Shown here piece after piece: positions 50,293 through 58,250 of a stretch of DNA of 64,000 nt. The stretch lies in the NCBI RefSeq assembly GCF_002930645.1, contig NZ_PSNW01000001.1, positions 124,001 through 188,000 on the forward strand, given 5' to 3'. A program made the translations under genes and the position numbers. Position 1 is the stretch's first letter. Each line of letters opens with the position of its first letter. The notes beneath the pieces were generated by a model, which saw only the letters and a list, made by a program, of their open reading frames with translations, had not been told where the DNA came from and did not search any database. The stretch comes from Solimonas fluminis. GTDB taxonomy: Bacteria; Pseudomonadota; Gammaproteobacteria; Nevskiales; Nevskiaceae.

Positions 50293-51215
50293 GGGACCTG
50301 ATCATCAACGGCATGCACGGCCTGGGGGACAACATCCACCAGCGTGCCCTGGTGCGGCAGCTCACCAGGACGAACCGCGTCTGGCTGCGCACGCCCTGGC
50401 CTTGCGTCTACCACGACCTGGCCGGGCCCAACCTGAAGTTGGTGCAGCCGGTGACGCGGCTGCGCACCCAGGCGAAGAACGCCGCCCGCGAGGCCCAGAA
50501 ATTCACGCGCGAGCGTGTGCCCGCCGCCCGGACAGTTCAGGTCAGCTATCAGCCCCAGGCTGTGCGGAATGAGGGCTCGGTGCTGGCGGCCCTGCTCAAG
50601 TCTGCCGGCGGCGAGCCGCGCAGCGCGGACTTCCGCCTGCCGGTGCCGCAGGCCTGGCACGACCGTGCCGCGGCCTGGATCGCGCGCTGGAACCCGCAGA
50701 AGCCGCTGCTGCTGTTCCGGCCCCTGCACGAGCGCAGCGAGTGGGGCGGCTGCCCCGCGCGCAACCCGGACCACGCGGCCTATGCGGAGCTGCTGGAGTC
50801 GATCCGCGACCGCTACTTCGTCGTCAGCATCGCGGACCTGGAGCCGCAGCGCGAATGGCTCGTGGGCCCGCGGGTACAGGGCGACGTGGAATGCCATGCC
50901 GGCGAGCTGGACTTCGAGACCATCGCGGCGCTGACCGAGCGCGCCGGGCTGGTGTTCAACACCCCGGGGTTCATGACGGTGCTGGCCCAGGCCGTCGGCG
51001 CGCCGGCGGTGACGGTGTTCGGCGGCTACGAGGACGCCGAGTCCTTCTCGGCCGGCGCGCACTACACCGCCTGGCTGCCGATCGAACCGATCCAACCCTG
51101 CAACTGCTTCTCACACGGACATGCCTGCGACAAGCGCATCGACATGCCCGCCGCCCTCGCCGCCCTGCAGAGCTTCGCCGATGAAACTCTCAACCGTCAG
51201 CCGCTCGCGGCTTAA
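50289..51215 (+). CDS. Glycosyltransferase family 9-like (heptosyltransferase-type) protein
   Basis: 308 residues from the ATG at 50289, overlapping the upstream stop. NGMHGLGDNIHQRALVRQLTR is the N-terminal GT9 motif; PLLLFRPLHERSEWGGCP and GLVFNTPGFMTVLAQAVGAPAVTVFGGYEDAESFSAGAHYTAW are the nucleotide-sugar-side C-terminal domain. It likely transfers a sugar to a phage or host surface component. It overlaps the methyltransferase gene by 35 bp. Confidence 0.78.
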   Translation: MRDLIINGMHGLGDNIHQRALVRQLTRTNRVWLRTPWPCVYHDLAGPNLKLVQPVTRLRTQAKNAAREAQKFTRERVPAARTVQVSYQPQAVRNEGSVLAALLKSAGGEPRSADFRLPVPQAWHDRAAAWIARWNPQKPLLLFRPLHERSEWGGCPARNPDHAAYAELLESIRDRYFVVSIADLEPQREWLVGPRVQGDVECHAGELDFETIAALTERAGLVFNTPGFMTVLAQAVGAPAVTVFGGYEDAESFSAGAHYTAWLPIEPIQPCNCFSHGHACDKRIDMPAALAALQSFADETLNRQPLAA

Positions 51216-51774
51216 CCTCCGCCCGCTCGACTGGACCGGCCTGGAGCGCCGGTTCATGAATGAGAGCGAGCTGGAGACCCTGGTGGCGCTGGTGGCCAGC
51301 GTGAAGCCGAAGGGCGTGCTGGAGTTCGGCGTGAACACCGGCCGCACCTCCAAGGCGATCCTGCGGCACGTACCGGGGATCCAGTGCTACCAGGGCATCG
51401 ACGTGCTGCCGGGCTACGTCACGGAGCGCCTGGTGCAGCGCAAGGAAGTCCCGGAGGATCCCGGCCACCTCGCCCGCGGGGACAGCCGGTTCCACCTGGT
51501 GCTGAGCGCCCAGGGCTCGCTGGACCTGACGGCGGCTGACCTGCAGCGCTGCGACGCCGCCTTCATCGACGGTGACCATGGCCGCAGGGCCGTGGAGCAC
51601 GATTCGCGCCTGGCGCGCCAGCTGGTGCGTCCCGGCGGGATCATCATCTGGCACGACTATCACGACCTCGGCAACGTCGATGTGCGTGAGGTCCTGCACG
51701 AGCAGGCCGCCGCCGGCGCGAACATCCAGCACGTGAAAGGCACCTGGCTGGCCTTCGAGCGGGTGGCGGGATGA
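51181..51774 (+). CDS. Class I SAM-dependent methyltransferase
   Basis: About 197 residues from the ATG at 51181. The SAM motif I is KGVLEFGVNTGRTSKAIL and a later acidic strand is DAAFIDGDHGRRAVEHDSRLARQLVRPGGIIIWHDYHD, typical of Methyltransf_24-type enzymes acting on sugars or other small groups. It follows the glycosyltransferase in the capsid-connector interval. Confidence 0.8.
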   Translation: MKLSTVSRSRLNLRPLDWTGLERRFMNESELETLVALVASVKPKGVLEFGVNTGRTSKAILRHVPGIQCYQGIDVLPGYVTERLVQRKEVPEDPGHLARGDSRFHLVLSAQGSLDLTAADLQRCDAAFIDGDHGRRAVEHDSRLARQLVRPGGIIIWHDYHDLGNVDVREVLHEQAAAGANIQHVKGTWLAFERVAG

Positions 51775-52121
51775 GTACCCCCAACCTGGTCACCCTGGAG
51801 GAGGCACGTCAGCAGGTGCGACTGGACGCCGATCTCTTGGACGAAAATCTGGCGCTGTATATCCAGGCCGCGTCCGAACAGTGCGTGGAGTTCCTGGGCC
51901 GGCCGCTGTACCTGACTGCCGAGGAGCTGGCCGCGGCACAGGCCTCGACCAGCGACCGCGAGGACGACCCGAACGCCATGGTGGTCAACGGCTCGATCCG
52001 GGCGGCCTGCCTGCTGATCGTTGCGGATCTGTACCGCTTCCGCGAGAACCGGGACCAGAGCCCGATCAACCAGGCGGCCACGAACCTGCTATGGAAGTTC
52101 CGCGTGGGATTGGGTGTCTGA
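51771..52121 (+). CDS. Head-tail connector (HK97 gp6-like)
   Basis: 116 residues: NLVTLEEARQQVRLDADLLDENLALYIQAASEQCVEFLGRPLY, then a helical C-terminus (SIRAACLLIVADLYRFREN), the gp6-like adaptor pattern. It builds the ring under the portal. Overlaps the methyltransferase gene by 4 bp. Confidence 0.88.
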   Translation: MSTPNLVTLEEARQQVRLDADLLDENLALYIQAASEQCVEFLGRPLYLTAEELAAAQASTSDREDDPNAMVVNGSIRAACLLIVADLYRFRENRDQSPINQAATNLLWKFRVGLGV

Positions 52122-52216
52122 TGGCCTGCGAAGCCTGCCGCCGCCGGCGCGAGAAGCTGAAGGAAGCCCTGCGCAACCTGAGGAAGAAGCCATGCCCCTC
52201 CCCGCCGGCACGCTGA
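52121..52216 (+). CDS. Tiny phage protein with CxxC (31 residues)
   Basis: MACEACRRRREKLKEALRNLRKKPCPSPPAR starts on the last base of the connector stop and ends inside the next gene. The CxxC-plus-basic-helix pattern recurs as a tiny gene at this place in other siphophages. Function unknown, and translation is unproven. Confidence 0.5.
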   Translation: MACEACRRRREKLKEALRNLRKKPCPSPPAR

Positions 52217-52557
52217 CCCATCGGCTGGTCGTGCAGCGCCCCATTGAAAGTCGAGGCGCCTCGGGCGGAGTGGCCACGACCTTCGAGGACTTCCTTGAGG
52301 TCTGGGCGCGTCCGCTCTCCGGCAAGAGTGCGGAGCGCTATACGGGTAGCCAGGTGATCTCCGCCAACTCGCAGATCTGGGAGGTGCGTTATCGCCGCAC
52401 CATCACAGCCACCATGCGCCTGAAGTGGATCGTGGATGCTGGCTCGCCAGAACTTGCCCGCTACTTCGACATTCAGGGGTCGCCGCTGCCGGACGAGCTG
52501 AACGAGCGCATGGCATTGGTGACCATCGAGCGCGAATCCGCCGGGTGGCGCCAGTGA
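52192..52557 (+). CDS. Head closure (stopper) protein
   Basis: 121 residues: LPAGTLTHRLVVQRPIESRGASGGVATTFEDFLEVWARPLSGKSAERYTGSQVISANSQIWEVRYRRTITATMRLKW is the SPP1 gp16/phage_H_T_join pattern. It closes the head after packaging. The ATG is at 52192. Confidence 0.87.
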   Translation: MPLPAGTLTHRLVVQRPIESRGASGGVATTFEDFLEVWARPLSGKSAERYTGSQVISANSQIWEVRYRRTITATMRLKWIVDAGSPELARYFDIQGSPLPDELNERMALVTIERESAGWRQ

Positions 52558-52985
52558 GCGGCGCGCTGGATGGCGTCGCGCAGCTCATGCGCCAGCTTGA
52601 GGAGCTGGGCCTGGCGGCGAATGGCAAGGCGCTGCGCGCCGCGGTCCGAGCCGGCTCGCGGCCGGTGGTCAAGCGCGCCAAGCAGCTGATCCCGGAAGGC
52701 GCGGATGCGCACCGCACCTATCGCGGCCGGCTTGTTACCCCCGGCTTCGCCAAGCGGAGCATCCGTACGGTGACCAAGCTCAGCCGGGACAAGCAAAAGG
52801 CAAGCGTCGCCATTGGCGTGCGAGCAGAGGCGTTCTATGCCACGCAATTCGTGGAGCTTGGCACCTCACGCCAAGCGCCCCAGCCTTGGCTCCGGCCCGC
52901 GATGGAGCAGACCCAGCAGGAGCAGCTTGCGGCCTTGGGCGATTCGCTAAAGAAGACCATCGAGAAGGCGGCGAAGAAGAAGTGA
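52554..52985 (+). CDS. HK97 gp10-like tail-head joining protein
   Basis: 143 residues starting with GTG at 52554 (GTGA overlap). MRQLEELGLAANGKALRAAVRAGSRPVVKRAKQLIPEGADAHRTYRG and YATQFVELGTSRQAPQPWLRPAMEQTQ are the gp10 family pattern (FVEFGT and P-x-L-R-P). Part of the neck. Confidence 0.88.
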   Translation: MSGALDGVAQLMRQLEELGLAANGKALRAAVRAGSRPVVKRAKQLIPEGADAHRTYRGRLVTPGFAKRSIRTVTKLSRDKQKASVAIGVRAEAFYATQFVELGTSRQAPQPWLRPAMEQTQQEQLAALGDSLKKTIEKAAKKK

Positions 52986-53383
52986 AGGACCAGCTCTACA
53001 CCATCCTGAGCACCGCCTCGGGAGTGGAGGCGCTTGTCTCCGATCGCATCTATGCCCTGGTGATTCCGCAGCGCGCCTGGAAGGACCAGCAGGTGCAGCC
53101 GTGCATCGTCAGCTCGCAAACGAGCCTGGAGGAGAACGTCTCCTATTGCGGCGCCACGGGCCTTGCCCGCACGCGCTTCCAAATCGACGCCTACGCGGTG
53201 GAGTACGAGGCCGCCGGCGAGGTTGCGGCGGCCATCAAGGCGGCGTTGCGTGACTACCGCGGCCTGGTGGGGGGTGTGCTGATCAAGCACGCCGCCCTGG
53301 AATCCGAATTCGACCTTACCGACCCGGAACCCGGCCTGTTCCGTGTCCAGCAAACCTGGGCCTTCTGGCATACGACGGAGTGA
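52982..53383 (+). CDS. Tail completion protein (DUF3168-like)
   Basis: 133 residues, GTG start overlapping the upstream stop. KDQLYTILSTASGVEALVSDRIYALVIPQRAWKDQQVQPCIVSSQTS, ARTRFQIDAYAVEYEAAGEVAAAIKAALRDYRG fit DUF3168, the tail terminator that links tube and head. Confidence 0.82.
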   Translation: MKDQLYTILSTASGVEALVSDRIYALVIPQRAWKDQQVQPCIVSSQTSLEENVSYCGATGLARTRFQIDAYAVEYEAAGEVAAAIKAALRDYRGLVGGVLIKHAALESEFDLTDPEPGLFRVQQTWAFWHTTE

Positions 53384-53386
53384 ACA

Positions 53387-53812
53387 ATGGGTGAAGAAAC
53401 CATCGGCAATGATTTCAAGTTCCAGCTCGGCAATGGTGCGTCGCCCGAGCTGTTCGAGGATTTCTGCGCCGTGATCGACGTGGGCGAGCTGGGCGAGGAA
53501 AGCCCGCTGGTGCGCCTGACCTCGCTGTGCGACGACGTGGAGCGCTACCGCGCCGGCCTGGCCGACGGCCTGGAGATTCCCCTGCAGGCGAACTTCGCCC
53601 AGGGCGACGAGCAGATCCGCGTACTCTACGAGGCCTTCAAGGCCAAGACGGAGCTGAACTTCCGCCTGGTCACCAAAGCCTCGCCGATGGATTCGTTCGC
53701 CTTCACATCGATCGTCCGCGGCTGGCGCATCTCGCCGCCGGTGGGCGACCGCACGACGGTGACCTTCACGCTGAAGATCGTCAGCGAAGTAGTGTGGGAC
53801 GAGGCTGCCTGA
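53387..53812 (+). CDS. Major tail tube protein
   Basis: 141 residues: GNDFKFQLGNGASPELFEDFCAVIDVGELGEESPLVRLTSLCDDVERYRAGLADGLEIPLQANFAQGDEQ is the siphophage tail-tube pattern. Place before the chaperones and tape measure supports it. Its stop overlaps the next ATG. Confidence 0.87.
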   Translation: MGEETIGNDFKFQLGNGASPELFEDFCAVIDVGELGEESPLVRLTSLCDDVERYRAGLADGLEIPLQANFAQGDEQIRVLYEAFKAKTELNFRLVTKASPMDSFAFTSIVRGWRISPPVGDRTTVTFTLKIVSEVVWDEAA

Positions 53813-54174
53813 TGGATGTCGCTGCCCTGATGGCCCGCGCTGCCGCGGTGCCGACCGTGGAGGCCGAGGTTGACGGCATCAAGGTGACGCTTCGTGCGCC
53901 GTCGGCCGCCGCCAACTCGGCCTATGCCTTGGCATGGCGTGCCGGCCAGCGAGACGAGGCGCTGGCCGGCCTGCTTCGCCACTGCGTGGTGGACAGCAGT
54001 GGCCAGCCCTGCCTGACTGATGAGCAGGCGCTGATGCTGGCGAAGGCTGACGATGCCCTGACCCAGCCGCTGGTCCGCAAGATCAACGAGTTCTCGGAGC
54101 GGCAAAAAAAGCCTCACGCCCCAGGAACTGATGCTGTGCCGGATCAGCCTGCTCCTGGGGCGCCCGCCGTCTGA
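53812..54174 (+). CDS. Tail assembly chaperone (gpG-like, unshifted product)
   Basis: 120 residues, directly before the tape measure gene. An acidic-helical protein (VPTVEAEVDGIKVTLRAPSAAANSAYALAWRAGQRDEALAGLLRHCV) that ends with a Pro-rich tail. Near its end a run of seven A codes QKK and is the probable frameshift site leading into the gpT-like frame. Confidence 0.8.
   Translation: MDVAALMARAAAVPTVEAEVDGIKVTLRAPSAAANSAYALAWRAGQRDEALAGLLRHCVVDSSGQPCLTDEQALMLAKADDALTQPLVRKINEFSERQKKPHAPGTDAVPDQPAPGAPAV
54104..54110 (+). promoter_or_regulatory. Slippery run of seven A for tail-chaperone frameshifting
   Basis: CAA AAA AAG in the gpG-like frame. A -2 slip (or +1) yields AGC CTC ACG CCC CAG GAA CTG (SLTPQEL), the start of the gpT-like frame. 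-2 shifts are known for Mu-like tail chaperones, -1 for lambda; -1 here would stop after six codons. Confidence 0.65.
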
Positions 54175-54430
54175 GGTTGAAGCACTCCCCGTAACGGACC
54201 TGACCCTTCTCACGGCCTACTGGGCTGACGAGCCCTGGGGGCCGTGGCGGGACAACGTGCACGCGGCAATCGTCGCCGCCGCTGTCGTCAACTCCAGTAA
54301 CCCGCCTCCCCAGAGGCCGGTGAATTACACCCGCTTCATGCTCCGCCCGCGCAAGGCCGGCCAGGCCGAGAACCGCGGCTCCTTGCTCTCTGCGTTGCGC
54401 CTGATGGCGCGTAGGAAACCCCGTGACTGA
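54110..54430 (+). CDS. gpT-like extension of the tail chaperone (read by frameshift)
   Basis: SLTPQELMLCRISLLLGRPPSEVEALPVTDLTLLTAYWADEPWGPWRDNVHAAIVAAAVVNSS is the conserved gpT-type part with W-x-x-E-P-W-G-P-W-R-D-N. It has no good ribosome site, though an ATG exists at 54131, so it is most likely fused to gpG by frameshift. It overlaps the tape measure start. Confidence 0.75.
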   Translation, partial: SLTPQELMLCRISLLLGRPPSEVEALPVTDLTLLTAYWADEPWGPWRDNVHAAIVAAAVVNSSNPPPQRPVNYTRFMLRPRKAGQAENRGSLLSALRLMARRKPRD

Positions 54431-56315
54431 TCTCGCCAAACTCGTGGTCCGGCTGGAGGCCGAGACCGCGAAGTATCAGGCTGAGCTGGACAAGGCCAAG
54501 CGAAAGCTGAGCGGCTTCGAAACGGACGTCAATGCGTCCGCCAAGAAGATCGGCTCGGCCATCGGCGTTGGCCTGGCTGCCGGCGCTGTTGGTTTTGCTG
54601 CCATGGTCCGTGGTGCCCTCGACACCGCTGACGCCATGGACGAGCTGTCGCAGAAGACTGGCGCTTCGGTGGAGGCGCTGTCGGCTCTGGACTATGCGGC
54701 GCGCTTTGAGGGTGTGGAGGGCATGGGGCAGGCGCTGACCAAGCTGGCCCGATCCATCGAAGCGGCGCAGAGTCCGACCAGCGAGCAGGCGGAGTACTTC
54801 AGGGCGCTTGGCGTTGCGACGAAGACGGCGGAAGGGAATCTCCGCTCTGTTGACGACGTGCTGCTAGACGTAGCCGAAGGCATCTCCAAGTTCGGCGATG
54901 GCACGGAGAAGACGAACGCCGCGGTGGCGCTGTTTGGCAAGACCGGCGCAGATCTGATCCCTTTCCTCAATCGTGGTCGAGATGGCATCCGCGAGCTGAC
55001 CGAGGAAGCGCGGGGCCTCGGCCTGGTGCTGGATGGGCCAACAGCTGCCGCCGCCGCCCAGTTCAACGACAACCTCAACCGGGCGCAGGGTGTCGTGCAA
55101 GGCCTTGCCACGCGTTCGGCTGCGAATCTCGCGCCCAGCCTGGCGCTGATCACGGATCGAATGGCTGCTGCCGTGAGGGACAGCGGGTCGCTAAACGCTG
55201 CCTTCAAGGCGCTGGAAATCACGATGAAGACGGTGATTGCCGGCGGCGCTGTGCTGGGCCAGACCTTTGACTTCCTGGGTAAGTCACTTGGCGCCAGTGC
55301 TGCTGCATTGGTTGCTGCGGCTGGTGGTGACTGGGATGAGGCCAGGAAGATTCTGATCGAGGCTGGCAAGGATATTCGCCAGGATACGGCTGACACTGGG
55401 AAGTTCATCAACGATCTGTACTTCGGCGCCGCCGAAGCTCTCAATGCAACGGCCACTGCGGCAGACAATGCTTCCCAGAAAACCTTCAAGCTTGCTCGGA
55501 GCTCCAATGATGCTGCTAAGGCGGCACGCGCGGCGGCGCAGGCTCAGAAGGAATTCAATTCTGAGCTGGAGAAATACAACCAGAACTTGATCAGGGAAGA
55601 GGACGACTCGCTTGATCCAGTGAGAAAGCGCGCTCAGCTACTCGAATCCATCATGACGCCGCTGGAGAAGTATCAGAAGGCCATGCGCGAGCTGGATGAG
55701 TCTGGGCTGCGGGAAATGGACCCTTCTAAGTATCAGCAACTCAAGCGCTCGTACGAAGATCAGTATGACGCCGCGATGCGCGGCATCGAGAAGGTAGGCG
55801 AACTGCGGGATGTATTCGCTGGCTCTGTGCTCGACATGGAGGCCATGGCCAAGCGCGGCGCTGAGAACATCCAGGACTCGCTGGCTGATTTCTTCCTCAA
55901 CCCTTTCGAAAAAGGACTAAAGGGCCTCGCGCAAGGCTTCACCTCCATGCTCCAGCGCATGGCCGCAGAGGCCGCAGCTTCCGAGGTCATGAAGGGCTTT
56001 CTGAACCTGGGCATGTCGGCGCTTCAGGGGTCCAGCTTCGGCCTGCCAGGCCTGGACCAACCGATCAGTGGTGCGCTTGCCGGAGGTGGCCCAGCCCATG
56101 CCGGTAATGCCTACCTCGTTGGCGAAGAGGGCCCGGAGCTCTTCGTCCCGAATTCCAGCGGTACGGTAGTGCCCAACGGCAAATCCATGGGCGCGCCGCC
56201 CGTGGTGCAGAACTTCTACATCAATGGCCAGGGAGGCGCCGGCCGCCAGACGGCTGATCAGGTTGGGGCGGCTGCCTACAGTGGCGCGCTGCGCGCCTGG
56301 CGGAGGAACGGATGA
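54423..56315 (+). CDS. Tape measure protein
   Basis: 630 residues, sets tail length: at 1.5 angstrom per residue about 95 nm, a moderate siphophage tail. The N-terminal coiled coil is VVRLEAETAKYQAELDKAKRKLSGFETDVNASAKKI, with Ala-rich hydrophobic segments (about 45-62) and LSQKTGASVEALSALDYAARFEGVEGM of lambda-like tape measures. It ends with a Gly-rich region and the tip-binding ELFVPNSSGTVVPNG. Confidence 0.9.
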   Translation: MTDLAKLVVRLEAETAKYQAELDKAKRKLSGFETDVNASAKKIGSAIGVGLAAGAVGFAAMVRGALDTADAMDELSQKTGASVEALSALDYAARFEGVEGMGQALTKLARSIEAAQSPTSEQAEYFRALGVATKTAEGNLRSVDDVLLDVAEGISKFGDGTEKTNAAVALFGKTGADLIPFLNRGRDGIRELTEEARGLGLVLDGPTAAAAAQFNDNLNRAQGVVQGLATRSAANLAPSLALITDRMAAAVRDSGSLNAAFKALEITMKTVIAGGAVLGQTFDFLGKSLGASAAALVAAAGGDWDEARKILIEAGKDIRQDTADTGKFINDLYFGAAEALNATATAADNASQKTFKLARSSNDAAKAARAAAQAQKEFNSELEKYNQNLIREEDDSLDPVRKRAQLLESIMTPLEKYQKAMRELDESGLREMDPSKYQQLKRSYEDQYDAAMRGIEKVGELRDVFAGSVLDMEAMAKRGAENIQDSLADFFLNPFEKGLKGLAQGFTSMLQRMAAEAAASEVMKGFLNLGMSALQGSSFGLPGLDQPISGALAGGGPAHAGNAYLVGEEGPELFVPNSSGTVVPNGKSMGAPPVVQNFYINGQGGAGRQTADQVGAAAYSGALRAWRRNG

Positions 56316-56941
56316 GCTTCCTGGAAGCGCCGGCATTCCCGGCTTGTCCCTCGTTCGGCTACAGCTTCAGCCCGGGATACTCCGTGCGCATCGTGCAGAT
56401 GGAGTCTGGCCGCGAGTTGCGCAACCGGAATTGGGCGCGCCCTTTGATCCGAGTGAGCTGCACTGTGGGCCCGCGCGAGGAGGAGGAGATTTACTCGCTC
56501 CTGGGCTTCTGGCATGCGGTGGGTGGCACGGAATGCGGTTTCCGCTTCCGCAACCCGGCTGACTGCCTCAGCTGTGCCATTGGCCAAACGCCGGCTGCCA
56601 CCGACCAGCCGCTGGTTTCCACGGGTGACAGCCCGGCAGCCTACCAGCTGACGAAGCGCTACACGCGCGGGGCGCGCTCCCAGGACATCGATATCGTCAA
56701 GCCGGTCCCTGGCGCGGTGATCGTCGCCAATCAGCTGGGTGAGCTGCAGCCCCCGACCGCCTACACCCTGGACACCACGACCGGCATCCTCGTGCCCAAT
56801 GGTGGCTTCGTGGGTGTTCCTGCGACTTGGGGCGGGGAATTTGACCTGCCGATGCGCTTTGACTCGGAGTTCCCGATCGAGATCATCGATCAGCGCATCC
56901 AGTCCGTGACCTTCACCCTGGTGGAGCTGCGCAACCCATGA
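56312..56941 (+). CDS. Distal tail protein (DUF2460)
   Basis: 209 residues: FLEAPAFPACPSFGYSFSPGYSVRIVQMESGRELRNRNWARPLIRVSC and the C-terminal FDLPMRFDSEFPIEIIDQRIQSVTFTLVELR match DUF2460, the GTA gp12-type distal tail protein under the tube. Confidence 0.88.
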   Translation: MSFLEAPAFPACPSFGYSFSPGYSVRIVQMESGRELRNRNWARPLIRVSCTVGPREEEEIYSLLGFWHAVGGTECGFRFRNPADCLSCAIGQTPAATDQPLVSTGDSPAAYQLTKRYTRGARSQDIDIVKPVPGAVIVANQLGELQPPTAYTLDTTTGILVPNGGFVGVPATWGGEFDLPMRFDSEFPIEIIDQRIQSVTFTLVELRNP

Positions 56942-57834
56942 GGCAGATCTCGCTGGCTGACCTCAACAGCCTGAAGCAAGGCGTCACGACCTGGGCCATT
57001 GGCTGGCAGCTGATCAACACGCAGGGCCAGTACTTCCGCTCCACTGACCATGACCGTGCGATCCAGGTTGCGCGCACCATCAATGGCATTGTGCTGGACG
57101 GGGAATACCCGCCGTTCTCTTCGATCCAGAGCAGCGAGCTGCAACTCTCGTCGGACATGGCCGTCAACAACCTGGACCTTGACATCCTGCTTCAGCAGAA
57201 CGGCATCACCGCAGCCGATATCCGCGCTGGCCTCTTTGACAACGTGGCGTGCACACTTTTTTTGGTGAACTGGGCCAACCCGACTGACAGCGGGATCATC
57301 CTGCAGCACGGCATGGTCGGCGACTTCAAGACCTTCGTAAATGGCCTGGCGAAGGGGGAACTGCGCGGTCAGGCCCAGAAGCTCGCGCAACAGGTCTTGC
57401 AGGCTGTTTCCCTGACCTGCCGTGTACGCCACCTGGGTCAGGCGCCCTGCTCGGTGGACGTGGCCTCCCTGACGGTTACCGGCGTGGTGGATACGGTCAT
57501 CAACCGTCGCGTGCTCGAGACGACCCTGGATCTCGGTGCAACGCCCTCGGCCCCAGGCCACTTCGTCGGCGGCCTGCTGACCTTCACCAGCGGCGCCAAC
57601 GCCGGCTTCGCACGCGAGGTGAAGCTGGACAGCTCCGGCGATCCCGCTGTCCTGGGCCGCATCGAGCTCTTCGAGCCTTTTCCGTTCACCGCGGCTCCCG
57701 GCGACACCTTCAGCCTGGAGCCCGGCTGCGATCGCACCTGGGAGACCTGCCGCGACCGCTTCGGCGCGCAGCTGGACTTCGACGGCGAGCCCGACGTGCC
57801 CGGCCCGACCGAGATGCTGCGGGGTGTCGATTGA
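56938..57834 (+). CDS. Tail hub protein (DUF2163/BR0599 family)
   Basis: 298 residues. HDRAIQVARTINGIVLDGEYPPFSSIQSSELQLSSDMAVNNLDLDILL is the DUF2163 start and RTWETCRDRFG at the end is the BR0599 cysteine motif, corresponding to GTA gp13. Start overlaps the upstream stop. Confidence 0.88.
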   Translation: MRQISLADLNSLKQGVTTWAIGWQLINTQGQYFRSTDHDRAIQVARTINGIVLDGEYPPFSSIQSSELQLSSDMAVNNLDLDILLQQNGITAADIRAGLFDNVACTLFLVNWANPTDSGIILQHGMVGDFKTFVNGLAKGELRGQAQKLAQQVLQAVSLTCRVRHLGQAPCSVDVASLTVTGVVDTVINRRVLETTLDLGATPSAPGHFVGGLLTFTSGANAGFAREVKLDSSGDPAVLGRIELFEPFPFTAAPGDTFSLEPGCDRTWETCRDRFGAQLDFDGEPDVPGPTEMLRGVD

Positions 57835-58250
57835 ACGGCGCAGACGTGGTCCTGGCCGCCCGCCGCTGGGTGGGCACCCCCTACCTGCACCAGGCGCGCC
57901 TGCAGGGCGTGGGCGTGGACTGCATCGGTCTGGTGCTGGGCGTCGGCGCCGAGGTCGGCGCCTGGCCGGCGAGCTTCAACTACACCGGCTATGGCCGGTT
58001 GCCGCACAATAATAACCTCCTGCAGGAGGCCCAGCGCCACTTCCTGCAGATCCCGATCGAGGACGTTCAGCCCGGCTGCATCCTGATGATGCGCTGGTTC
58101 ACTGAGCCGCGGCACGTCGCCGTTTTTGCCGGCGAAACCTTGATCCACGCCGCCAACAACTTCCGGCGCGTCGTTGAACACCGTTACGACGAGAAGAGCC
58201 GAAAACGCACCCTGTACGCGTTCCGCTTTCCTGGGGTGAGCTATGTCTAA
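57831..58250 (+). CDS. NlpC/P60-type tail peptidase
   Basis: 139 residues starting with TTG overlapping the hub stop (TTGA). The Cys of VDCIGLVLGV (Cys31) and the His in PRHVAVFAGE are the cysteine-peptidase pair of NlpC/P60; the protein corresponds to GTA gp14. It cuts peptidoglycan during DNA entry. A one-mismatch palindrome copy lies at 58124. Confidence 0.87.
   Translation: MNGADVVLAARRWVGTPYLHQARLQGVGVDCIGLVLGVGAEVGAWPASFNYTGYGRLPHNNNLLQEAQRHFLQIPIEDVQPGCILMMRWFTEPRHVAVFAGETLIHAANNFRRVVEHRYDEKSRKRTLYAFRFPGVSYV
58124..58137. repeat. Prophage palindrome copy 7 (one mismatch)
   Basis: TTTTGCCGGCGAAA in the tail peptidase gene, encoding FAGET; one base differs from TTTCGCCGGCGAAA. Confidence 0.8.
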
